The notes below the pieces were generated by a model. The model did not search any database. It was not told the DNA's origin and saw only the letters and a program-made list of their open reading frames with translations. From CALKZN01 sp050633785 (lineage in GTDB: Bacteria; Pseudomonadota; Gammaproteobacteria; Arenicellales; Arenicellaceae), in contig JBOEHE010000022.1 in assembly GCA_050633785.1 (NCBI GenBank), forward strand, positions 19,536-83,535: a stretch of 64,000 nucleotides of DNA, given 5' to 3'. Below are positions 52,178-60,509 of this stretch, piece by piece. The stretch's first letter is position 1. Each line of letters opens with the position of its first letter. The position numbers and the translations under genes were made by a program.

Positions 52178-53500
52178 ATGATAAAAAGAATCGCTTTGCT
52201 AGTCTGTGTTCTGATAACTCCCATGAGTTTTTGTGATGCTATTGCTGCCGGTCAGTTGCAGGATGTGACCAAGGCACATGAAAAAATAATGTCCGAAATT
52301 GACAGCATTAACGCTGCAGAATTGATTGCACTAACCAAAAAAGAACATGGTCTGGTTTTTATCGATGTTCGTCTGCCTGAAGATCTGGGCGCTCATGGAG
52401 GTACGTTGGACTACCCACGAATCTTCAATATTGACCGCGGCTGGTTGGAATATCGAGCACCTGAAAGAGTTCCTGATAAGGACACGCCGATTATCGTTTT
52501 CTGTGGTGATAATCAACGCAGTCCATTTGCGGTTAAGACTCTATTGCAAATGGGCTATACCAATGTCAAAAACCTGCAAGATGGCTTTATATCATGGCGT
52601 GCGGCAGGTCATCCAATCAAGGGTGATAATGCACCAGACTCAATGCTCTACCATCAACCTGAAGAAGTTGTTGAAGGTGTCTGGACATCGATTGGTGCTA
52701 CAGCGCCTTCGACTTATTTCAACGCAGGTCACAACAATAACCTATCATTTATTGTGACCAAAGATGGTGTTGTGGTGGTCAATGCTGGTGGCAGCTATCT
52801 GTTAGCCCAGGCTTTGCATGATGAAATTAAGAAAGTAACTGATCTGGCTGTAAAATATGTCATTTTGGAAAATGGCCAGGGGCATGCGATGTTGGGTTCG
52901 TCGTACTGGCAAGCGCAAGGGGCTGAAATTGTTGTCCACAAAGATGCGGCAGCGGCTATTGATGAATATGGTGAAAATAGTCTGGATTCAGCTAGAACAG
53001 TGCTTAGAGATAAAGCCATGCACACAAAACTTGCTCAGCCAGATATTGTTTTTGACGATAAATATATTATTAAACTTGGCGGACAAACGATAGAAGCCAT
53101 TAATTTAGGTCCGGCACACAGCCCCGGTGACATCGTCGTTTGGCTGCCAGAAAAGGAGCTGGTCATTTCTGGTGATATGGCTTTTCATCAACGTTTGTTG
53201 CCTGTTATGGAGCATACTGATACCGATGCCTGGATTGATTCCTGGGAAGCTTTTGTTGGCTTACAAGCGAAGTATATCATTCCAGGGCATGGTGGACCGA
53301 CTGACTATGCTGAAGTCACTCGGTATACCCGTGATTATCTGGTGTTTATGAGACAGAAAATCAGTCAGATATTAGATGATGGTGGTGAGCTACAAGATGC
53401 TTACACGGTAGATCAGTCTGATTATTCGCATCTGGATACTTATTTTGAACTTTCTCGGCAGAATGCCGGAAGAATATACCGGGAAATGGAGTTTGAATAG
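52178..53500 (+). CDS. Exported rhodanese-metallo-beta-lactamase fusion with degraded metal site
   Basis: 440 aa with a signal peptide. Residues about 40-150 are a rhodanese domain (VFIDVRLPEDLG; catalytic Cys109 in FCGDNQRSPF). Residues about 165-400 are a metallo-beta-lactamase fold like SoxH. The first metal motif HxHxDH is replaced: residues 232-237 read NGQGHA. The remaining ligands are kept: His314 (GPAHSPGD), Asp333 (SGDMAF) and His371 (PGHGGP). The domain may bind one metal or none. It lies between the thioredoxin gene and soxB and probably handles sulfane or persulfide sulfur. Confidence 0.85.
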   Translation: MIKRIALLVCVLITPMSFCDAIAAGQLQDVTKAHEKIMSEIDSINAAELIALTKKEHGLVFIDVRLPEDLGAHGGTLDYPRIFNIDRGWLEYRAPERVPDKDTPIIVFCGDNQRSPFAVKTLLQMGYTNVKNLQDGFISWRAAGHPIKGDNAPDSMLYHQPEEVVEGVWTSIGATAPSTYFNAGHNNNLSFIVTKDGVVVVNAGGSYLLAQALHDEIKKVTDLAVKYVILENGQGHAMLGSSYWQAQGAEIVVHKDAAAAIDEYGENSLDSARTVLRDKAMHTKLAQPDIVFDDKYIIKLGGQTIEAINLGPAHSPGDIVVWLPEKELVISGDMAFHQRLLPVMEHTDTDAWIDSWEAFVGLQAKYIIPGHGGPTDYAEVTRYTRDYLVFMRQKISQILDDGGELQDAYTVDQSDYSHLDTYFELSRQNAGRIYREMEFE

Positions 53501-53628
53501 GTTTGATCCATTAACAAATCTTATGCCTAAAACTCAAATAATTATCCTTGCCAGAACCTTTAAATCACACTCCTCCAAATTAGTGTTTTTAAAATTATTG
53601 CTTTTAAAATTTAACAACAGGCCTTTTC

Positions 53629-55539
53629 ATGATAGATACCTCAAAACGTTCGCTATTTAAAATTATCGGTTTGACTGCAGTAGGTAGTTTGGCTGCAAAA
53701 TTGGGTCGACCTGATTTTGCTGCTCATGCTGAGACCCTTGCTGAATTGTATCAAGCCCCACTCAAAGGCACTGCAAGACTGTTGCATACAACCGATGTTC
53801 ATGCGCAGATCAATCCTGTGTATTTTCGCGAACCGAATGTCAATCTGGGAGTTGGTGAGGCTCAGGGGCAATTGCCGCATGTGGTTGGTAATAAGCTGAT
53901 TGCCGAATTGCAACTCGCACCTGAAAGTCCGGAAGCCTATGCCTATACCAGCGTTAACTTTGTAGAAAATGCACAAAAATATGGCAAGATGGGAGGCGCC
54001 GCGCATATCAAAACCTTATTTGATATGTTACGTGAACAGGCTGGAGGCATAGAAAATACGCTCACTCTCGATGGCGGAGATCTATGGCAAGGGTCAGCGA
54101 CAGCGTTGTGGACTCGTGGCCGAGATATGGTCGATATCTCTAATTTGCTGGGTGTAGACTTGATGACTGGGCACTGGGAATTTACCTATACTCAAGAGGA
54201 ATTATTAAAAAATCTGCTAGCCTTCAAAGGAGAGTTTCTAAGTCAGAATGTCAGGGTCAAAGAAGACAGCCTTTTTGAAGATCGATACTTTGAGATGGTC
54301 GATGAGCATGATGGTCTGGGTTTGTATAACGAAGATGATGGCTATGCTTTCAAGCCGTATGTGATCAAGGAGGTTGGCGGTGAGAAAATAGCCGTAGTAG
54401 GTCAGTCATTTCCGCGCACAGCGAATGCAAATCCACCTGGATTCATCCCTGACTGGTCTTTTGGCATTCGTGAGGATGATTTGAATGAATTGGTTGCCAG
54501 TATTCGTGCTGAACACGCTCCTGCGGCGGTTGTTCTGTTATCGCATAATGGCATGGATGTTGATATCAAACTGGCAGGAAAGGTGTCTGGCATTGACGCC
54601 ATTTTGGGTGGTCACACACACGACGGCATCCCTCAACCGATCAAAGTGACTACTCCTGATGGCAATATTTGTTTGGTCACCAATGCGGGTTCCAATGGCA
54701 AGTTTGTGGGGGTGATGGATTTTGACCTGAAGGATGGTAAGTTGCTGGGCATGCAATATCAAATGCTGCCGGTTTTTGAAAAACTCCTGCCTGCAGATCA
54801 AGCAGTCACAGACTATGTCAGTACATTACGTGAGAGAGTTTATGATGTTGATATTATTGAAAGTCGTGCCAAAGCATACCAGACAAATCCAGCTAGAATA
54901 GGCAGGACCTTTGATGAAATTCTCAAAGAAAAACTGGCCGTGTCTGATGATCTGTTGTATCGCCGTGGTAACTTTATGGGGACCTGGGATCAACTGATTT
55001 GTGATGCTTTGATGGCAGAGTATAAAGCGGAAATTACTCTTTCGCCGGGCTTCAGGTGGGGTACCAGCATTTTGCCGAAGCAATGGATAACTATGGAAGA
55101 CTTGATGACTCAATGCGCTATTACTTATGGTGAAACGTATCTGTCTGATATGAAAGGCAGCACTGTTATCAACATTCTTGAACAAGTGGCGGATAATCTG
55201 TTTGAACCGAATCCTTACCTGCAATCAGGAGGGGATATGGTTCGAGTAGGTGGGCTTGATTATACGATCACACCCAATGAAGCATTGGGCAAGCGCATCA
55301 GTGATATACGTTTCAGTCATAATCAACGGCCTCTTGACCCAGACAAATCCTATAAGGTCAGTGGTTGGGCTGTCGTTGGTGAACATCCTGATGGTCGCTT
55401 GATCTGGGATATTGTGCGGGACTACATCCTGGCGAATCGCAAGGATGATGTCTTTGTCTTGAGCAAAGTCAATCACCCCACCATTAAAGGCATGAAGGAT
55501 AATAAAGGGATTGAATCTTATGGAGGCAAACTTGTCTAA
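53629..55539 (+). CDS. soxB: SoxB, thiosulfohydrolase
   Basis: 636 aa dinuclear-manganese enzyme of the 5'-nucleotidase family that hydrolyses sulfate from SoxY-bound intermediates. Metal motifs: HTTDVHAQ, LDGGDLWQGS, TGHWEFTY, LLSHNGMDVD and LGGHTHDG. The N-terminal export signal has SKRSLFKIIG, with Lys in place of the first Arg of the twin-arginine pair. Size is somewhat above the usual 560-570 aa. soxT-like transport follows. Confidence 0.95.
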   Translation: MIDTSKRSLFKIIGLTAVGSLAAKLGRPDFAAHAETLAELYQAPLKGTARLLHTTDVHAQINPVYFREPNVNLGVGEAQGQLPHVVGNKLIAELQLAPESPEAYAYTSVNFVENAQKYGKMGGAAHIKTLFDMLREQAGGIENTLTLDGGDLWQGSATALWTRGRDMVDISNLLGVDLMTGHWEFTYTQEELLKNLLAFKGEFLSQNVRVKEDSLFEDRYFEMVDEHDGLGLYNEDDGYAFKPYVIKEVGGEKIAVVGQSFPRTANANPPGFIPDWSFGIREDDLNELVASIRAEHAPAAVVLLSHNGMDVDIKLAGKVSGIDAILGGHTHDGIPQPIKVTTPDGNICLVTNAGSNGKFVGVMDFDLKDGKLLGMQYQMLPVFEKLLPADQAVTDYVSTLRERVYDVDIIESRAKAYQTNPARIGRTFDEILKEKLAVSDDLLYRRGNFMGTWDQLICDALMAEYKAEITLSPGFRWGTSILPKQWITMEDLMTQCAITYGETYLSDMKGSTVINILEQVADNLFEPNPYLQSGGDMVRVGGLDYTITPNEALGKRISDIRFSHNQRPLDPDKSYKVSGWAVVGEHPDGRLIWDIVRDYILANRKDDVFVLSKVNHPTIKGMKDNKGIESYGGKLV

Positions 55540-55615
55540 ATAAAACACAGCGATATAATACTTTCTGGATTGCGCTGACAATTGAATAATTGAGATGAAT
55601 GGCGATAAATAAACT

Positions 55616-56914
55616 ATGAGTGACAGAATAAACAATGTGGGCAGTGAAGGTGAAAGCATCAGCGAAATTGCAATGACTCGCCCCGTCATCATGGGATTAT
55701 TGGGTGTGCTGCTTAACGCAGGTTTCTCCCTGTGGTTGAATCAACAATATGGCATAAAGCATGCATTGGTTTGGTGGGTAGCAACCATGCTGGGTTTTAC
55801 CTTTCTACGTTCAGGTTATGGATTCACCCGTGCCTGGAGAAACCTGGTTGTTGGTCATTCAACTGTGGGAGTCAGATCTCATCTGTTGTGGGTTGCTCTT
55901 GCTTCCTGCCTGATGTTTCCAGTGTTTCACCTGGGTTGGTTTGATGCAAAACCGTTCGATATCATGCGGCCTGTAGGCATTATGATGGCCTCAGGCGCTT
56001 TTATATTTGCCATAGGTATGCAGCTGGCAGGCAGTTGTACCTCAGGTTCTATGTATCGCGCCGGCAGTGGTCAGTTCAAGCTGTGGTTGTCTATTCTGGG
56101 CATTGTCATCGGAGCTTTTTTTGCCGCCTTACACTACGGGTATTGGTCAGAATTGCCAACGTATTTTGTCTATTCTTATCAGCGGGAATTCAGTTGGCCA
56201 ATTGCCATCATGATTCAAATGGGCATCGTTATCGGGTTGTGGCTAATTCTCTACAAACTCGAGAAACGTTGGAACGGCAAGGTGCTCAGCATCTTTGATA
56301 ATGATAATGAACGCTGCGCCATGTCGACTCTGGCAAAGCGCAAAGATATCAAGGAAAACTCGGTGTCCAACTGGAAGTGTTGTCTCTTTGGTTCCTGGTC
56401 ATTGGGAGCGGGCTCTGTTGTTTTAGCAATACTGTCATTTCTGGCGTTGATATTGCTGAATCGCCCTTGGGTTATTTCATTGGCATTTCCGTTCTGGAGC
56501 ACCAAACTGACCTCATTGTTTGGTATGGAGTTCGGTTTTGAATTCTGGGACTACTGGGGTATTTCTCAGAATGAAAGCATGCTGCAGATGGGCTTGTTTG
56601 AGGACGTGACTTCCCTGATGAATATTGCCTTCATTTTTGGGGCAACGTGGGCAACGGCCAGCGCCATCAAACAGTTTTCCAACAAAAGCAACTCACCGCA
56701 AAAGCTTAGCATCAAACAATTGTTATATTTGCCCAGCATCACCTTTATTGGTGGCTTATTAATGGGCTATGGTGCTGTCATTGGGCTGGGTTGCAATATC
56801 GGTGGTTTTATTGCCGCAGTCTTGTCTGGCAGTGTTCATGGTTGGGTCTGGGTGCTTGCTGCATTGATAGGAACTGTGGTTGGCACCGGTTTGCGCAAAC
56901 TGTTGAAGGTCTGA
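55616..56914 (+). CDS. YeeE/YedE-family sulfur transporter (SoxT-like)
   Basis: 432 aa integral membrane protein with about ten helices. Two conserved cysteine motifs mark the family: AGSCTSGSMYRAGSG in the first half and GLGCNIGGF in the second. YeeE is a thiosulfate uptake channel; SoxT proteins in sox clusters are thought to move or sense sulfur compounds. It follows soxB by 76 bases and is likely cotranscribed. Confidence 0.88.
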   Translation: MSDRINNVGSEGESISEIAMTRPVIMGLLGVLLNAGFSLWLNQQYGIKHALVWWVATMLGFTFLRSGYGFTRAWRNLVVGHSTVGVRSHLLWVALASCLMFPVFHLGWFDAKPFDIMRPVGIMMASGAFIFAIGMQLAGSCTSGSMYRAGSGQFKLWLSILGIVIGAFFAALHYGYWSELPTYFVYSYQREFSWPIAIMIQMGIVIGLWLILYKLEKRWNGKVLSIFDNDNERCAMSTLAKRKDIKENSVSNWKCCLFGSWSLGAGSVVLAILSFLALILLNRPWVISLAFPFWSTKLTSLFGMEFGFEFWDYWGISQNESMLQMGLFEDVTSLMNIAFIFGATWATASAIKQFSNKSNSPQKLSIKQLLYLPSITFIGGLLMGYGAVIGLGCNIGGFIAAVLSGSVHGWVWVLAALIGTVVGTGLRKLLKV

Positions 56915-56965
56915 GTTGAAATGCAAAAGCAAAAGGGCAGCAGTTGAACGAAAAGAGGTAATGAT

Positions 56966-57790
56966 ATGCGGAAAAGTCTTTTAGATAATATTTGTTCAAA
57001 AGGAATTCTATTGGTCGCTGCTTTATTGTTGAGCAACAGTGTTACTGCTTCAGCTAGTGATGCCGACAAAGAACAGCGTATAGCTGAACAGACTTTGCAG
57101 ACCTTGTTTGTTGGAGAGCCGGTATGGTTGAATACAAAGCAGAAAAAATTTCTGACGTTGATCAACAATGAAGTTGTCACCGACAATACGTCAGTCAATT
57201 CTGCACAAAGCGCTATTCTCCTGATTCATGGTTCGGGCCAAGGTCCAGATACCCCTTTTTTGATAGCGCCTTTGAGGGAATTATTAGCCGAGAGTGGTTA
57301 TCCCACCTTATCGATTCAAATGCCTGTTTTGGCTGATGATGCTCCTTACAAAAATTATGAGTCTACATTTCCTGATGCCCGACAGAGAATATCTGCGGCA
57401 CTGGACTATCTGGCCAGGCAGAACAAAAAAAACATCACTATCATCGCCCACAGTTTGGGCAGCACTATGTTAATGGACTGGGCGGCACAAGAAGGTGTTG
57501 ATGGCGTTTCTTCCATCATCACCCTGGGTCTTGGAGCGTCACTCAAAGCAGAGTACGATAAAAACCATTTTGCTGCTGCTCTGAAAAAAACCAACATTCC
57601 GTTTCTGGATGCCTTTGGTTCCAATGATTTTGAGGCAGTCTTGAAGAATGCTCCAGCTAGAGTTGCAGCGGTGACAGCGACTCACCCAAAATCAGAACAA
57701 CGGATACTTCAGGATGCAGATCACTTTTATGCAGGTGCAGAAGAACAATTGGTTGAACTCATGGTGACTTGGCTGCAGAGTGACAAATAA
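56966..57790 (+). CDS. DUF3530-family exported alpha/beta hydrolase
   Basis: 274 aa. It has a signal peptide, then an alpha/beta-hydrolase fold: ILLIHGSGQGPD (oxyanion region), nucleophile in IAHSLGSTM, acid near FGSNDFEA and a C-terminal His in DADHFYAG. The layout matches DUF3530 proteins, exported esterase-like enzymes of unknown substrate. It starts 51 bases after the SoxT-like gene and may be the last gene of that unit. Confidence 0.82.
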   Translation: MRKSLLDNICSKGILLVAALLLSNSVTASASDADKEQRIAEQTLQTLFVGEPVWLNTKQKKFLTLINNEVVTDNTSVNSAQSAILLIHGSGQGPDTPFLIAPLRELLAESGYPTLSIQMPVLADDAPYKNYESTFPDARQRISAALDYLARQNKKNITIIAHSLGSTMLMDWAAQEGVDGVSSIITLGLGASLKAEYDKNHFAAALKKTNIPFLDAFGSNDFEAVLKNAPARVAAVTATHPKSEQRILQDADHFYAGAEEQLVELMVTWLQSDK

Positions 57791-57877
57791 GGGTATTCTC
57801 TATGTATATGTATCCTGAACTTTATGAACCAGACACTTGGATAAAACGGTGTTTACCAATTTGGTGAGAATCAGGCA

Positions 57878-58231
57878 ATGAGCGAATTCGTAGAGTATCT
57901 GCATGAAATTTTCGAACCCTTTGGGGCCATTCGCAGCCGCAAGATGTTTGGCGGTTATGGGATTTATCACAAAGACCTGATGTTTGGTCTGGTTGCAGAT
58001 GATGCATTATTTTTGAAAGTAGATAAGGAGTCTATAGGCCATTTTCAAGAACGTGGCCAACAACCATTTGAGTATGATAAGAACGGCAAAGTGATCGAAA
58101 TGTCCTATTACACCGCGCCAGAAGACATCTATGATGACCCTGAAGAAGCCAGTCGCTGGGCGTGGATGGCTTATGATGCGGCAGTCAGAGCCAACAAGAA
58201 AAGCAGGAAAAAACCAAAGAAAAACCAATAA
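57878..58231 (+). CDS. TfoX N-terminal-domain protein
   Basis: 117 aa. The sequence runs MSEFVEYLHEIFEPFGAIRSRKMFGGYGIYHKD, then LKVDKESIGHFQERG, PFEYDKNGK and MSYYTAPEDIYDDPEEASRWA, as in the TfoX_N/Sxy N-terminal family. A basic Lys-rich tail ends it. It lacks the C-terminal domain of full Sxy, so a competence role is uncertain. Confidence 0.88.
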   Translation: MSEFVEYLHEIFEPFGAIRSRKMFGGYGIYHKDLMFGLVADDALFLKVDKESIGHFQERGQQPFEYDKNGKVIEMSYYTAPEDIYDDPEEASRWAWMAYDAAVRANKKSRKKPKKNQ

Positions 58232-58329
58232 AACATAATGGATTGAAATGACAACGGCTTAAACAGATTGAAGCGTTATTTAACCATGTTCCATCAGCTG
58301 ATCTATTAACCTTTATTTAGAACGATATT

Positions 58330-59592
58330 TTAAAAAAGCAGCCTGTTGTTTCTTTGCACGGTTTTTGATGTTTGCTTTCTTTGCGATATTTCTTGGGGTT
58401 GATTGCTCTGTGAGTAGGTCATATACCAATCACAGAATTGAGTGCAAAACCGTTCGTCTTCTGAAAAGGGGCCTGGCTTGTAATGACTGGACTTCGCGCC
58501 TTGAGTCATCGAGTGACATAGAGCGATATCTTCCTGATTGGTCACTTTCCAGACTTCAGTCAAGTGTTCTTCGGTGTAGTCCACACCTTCGACCGCATCT
58601 TCATGCACAATCCAACTGGTGTAGAGAGTGCAACGCTCGGCATCGAGCGGCAATACCCAGTTGGTGGCAATATGATCCGAGGTGAAATGAATCCATGCAT
58701 TCGGATTGAACCAGAATGATAATGTGCCTTGATCATGTTGCTTACCAGCAAAAGGCCCAATTAATTGTTGGCAGGCAGGAGAGCCATCAAAGCTGATGGA
58801 TTGAAAGCCCTCGGCCATTGGGTAACGTGCGATTCGACAGCAATCGTTTGGTTCAAAGGCCTGTTCCTGCCATTTGAGGCCCATATCATCCCAACGCTTG
58901 CTTGCTGTTTCAAACAAGTCTTTGTATGCCGGAGTCGAGGCACCATTGAAACTTGAAGGGTCGAATAGCTTGACCAAACCCTTATGGTTCATTGAACAAT
59001 GGCAGCACTCCCGGTTGTTGATCATCACCATCAGCCAACTGATATCCACCACCTCACGTTCGTGAAAAGCCAGTTTATAGCCTTGTTTATCCAAGGCAAA
59101 TGGATCTGTATAGGGCGCTATTAAGTTGGCCATAGTGTCCAAGTCGTCGTCTGGTGGGTTGTCACCAAGGCAGGCAAAGAGCATGCCACCTATTTCTCTC
59201 AAAGGGATCAGAGACAGACCCAATTCGCGTCCTTCTTGTGTTTCATGAAAGCCAACAGGCATGCCTGTGGCATTTCTGAGAGTGCCGCAATCGAGCTTGT
59301 AGGACCATTGATGATTGGGGCAGACAATACTGGCACTGCATCGTCCACTTGCAGAGTTGATCAAGCGTGCACTCTGATGAGCGCAGCGGTTTACAACACA
59401 CCGAATTTTTCCATCAGAGCCATGCAGCAGGAAGTATTCCTCATCAAATAACTCGAATTTCAGGAAGTTTCTGGGTTTGGGGACATCGCCCCGTGTGCCA
59501 ACAAAAAACCATTTGTTGGCAAATAATCGTTGCATACGCGTTACATCGAATAATACATCTTGCGGGAAACCATACCCTTGTTTGTATGTCAT
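58330..59592 (-). CDS. Rieske non-haem iron oxygenase, large subunit (GbcA-like)
   Basis: 420 aa. The N-terminal Rieske 2Fe-2S motif is RCAHQSARL ... CPNHQWSYK. The C-terminal catalytic domain has the mononuclear iron motif NNRECCHCSMNHKGLVKLFD. Size and the tail around PGPFSEDERFCTQFCDWYM resemble the glycine betaine/carnitine-type Rieske oxygenases rather than ring-hydroxylating ones. No reductase gene lies beside it. The substrate is a guess. Confidence 0.82.
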   Translation of the reverse strand: MTYKQGYGFPQDVLFDVTRMQRLFANKWFFVGTRGDVPKPRNFLKFELFDEEYFLLHGSDGKIRCVVNRCAHQSARLINSASGRCSASIVCPNHQWSYKLDCGTLRNATGMPVGFHETQEGRELGLSLIPLREIGGMLFACLGDNPPDDDLDTMANLIAPYTDPFALDKQGYKLAFHEREVVDISWLMVMINNRECCHCSMNHKGLVKLFDPSSFNGASTPAYKDLFETASKRWDDMGLKWQEQAFEPNDCCRIARYPMAEGFQSISFDGSPACQQLIGPFAGKQHDQGTLSFWFNPNAWIHFTSDHIATNWVLPLDAERCTLYTSWIVHEDAVEGVDYTEEHLTEVWKVTNQEDIALCHSMTQGAKSSHYKPGPFSEDERFCTQFCDWYMTYSQSNQPQEISQRKQTSKTVQRNNRLLF

Positions 59593-59726
59593 AGCCGTTG
59601 TCAGAGGTCATTGAATATCACATAGAATTTTATCATGTGACTTAAAATTTGGAATATTCAAAAACTATAAAACCACGTCGCATGGAGATATTTGAGGGTG
59701 CATAGCAATAAAAAGCAAACAAAAAT

Positions 59727-60146
59727 TTAAGAGCGTTTCTCCAGTTTTAAATGCAAAGCCGACAAAGCCTTATTACCAACTACTTCAGCACGGTGTCCAT
59801 GCACCGCATCATTGAAATCAACTCCGACTGACAGATAATCCTCTGCAATAAACATCTCACCCGCAGAAAATTCACGAGACTCTCCATTGCGTAGCTCAAC
59901 TCTCAGAGTTCCTTGCAAAATAATCAATAAGGTTGGGTCTCCAGCTACATGAAAATCAGAAGAATAGTTCGCATCACTTTGGCGCAAGCGAAAATTAAGG
60001 GCAGGGATCTGTTCCGATAACAGACGTTCTTGAGTGCCTTGTAGATCTACTGTCCGTGTCGAGAAAATAGATTCTCCTTGGCCTTTGTTTTGAATGCTTG
60101 GGATTTTTGTGGTTTGGTTTGGTAGAGAATTCACTGGTATTATCAT
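59727..60146 (-). CDS. Cupin-domain protein
   Basis: 139 aa, no signal. A single cupin barrel spans residues about 65-120 (DFHVAGDPTLLIILQGTLRVELRNGESREFSAGEMFIAEDYLS), with a possible metal His in SDFHVAG and a further His in AVHGHRAEV. It is upstream of, and parallel to, the Rieske oxygenase with a 134-base gap, so a functional link is possible. Confidence 0.75.
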   Translation of the reverse strand: MIIPVNSLPNQTTKIPSIQNKGQGESIFSTRTVDLQGTQERLLSEQIPALNFRLRQSDANYSSDFHVAGDPTLLIILQGTLRVELRNGESREFSAGEMFIAEDYLSVGVDFNDAVHGHRAEVVGNKALSALHLKLEKRS

Positions 60147-60509
60147 GGTTAGCTTTGTTTGATTCTCTCTATTGTGATATCAAATAATAAGTAATTAAAG
60201 TTATTGTTTTTTACAATAGAAAGTTTAAAGCGTAGTCAGTCATTTCAACGAATGCTCTGAAGTTTTTATAAGAGGGCCATCACCATCCTCGTTATGATTC
60301 TTGGTAATCCAAAGAGCTATTTATTAGTAAATTTCACCCTTTTGGGGGATGGCGGCCAATTTTTGCTATGGTATAGTTCACGTCTAAAATTTGACTGGAT
60401 AAAGTCTTGTTTTTTCATGAGTAGCTGTTTTGTGGTTTCACGGAAGAGTTGTTTTATTTGAAAATTGATGTTGCTTAGTGTCTCAGCTAAGCATGGATTT
60501 ACAGGGGTA
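60147..60509. other. Intergenic region upstream of the large Ig-repeat gene
   Basis: About 360 bases without a gene. It must hold the cupin promoter and that of the Ig-repeat protein. I saw a possible -10 TATAGT near 60372 but no convincing partner, and no terminator. Confidence 0.5.

Noticed and set aside
60350..60372. Possible sigma-54 promoter (TGGCGG...TTTTTGCT)
   Set aside because: The GG-to-GC spacing is 12 bases, not 10, so the pattern does not fit.
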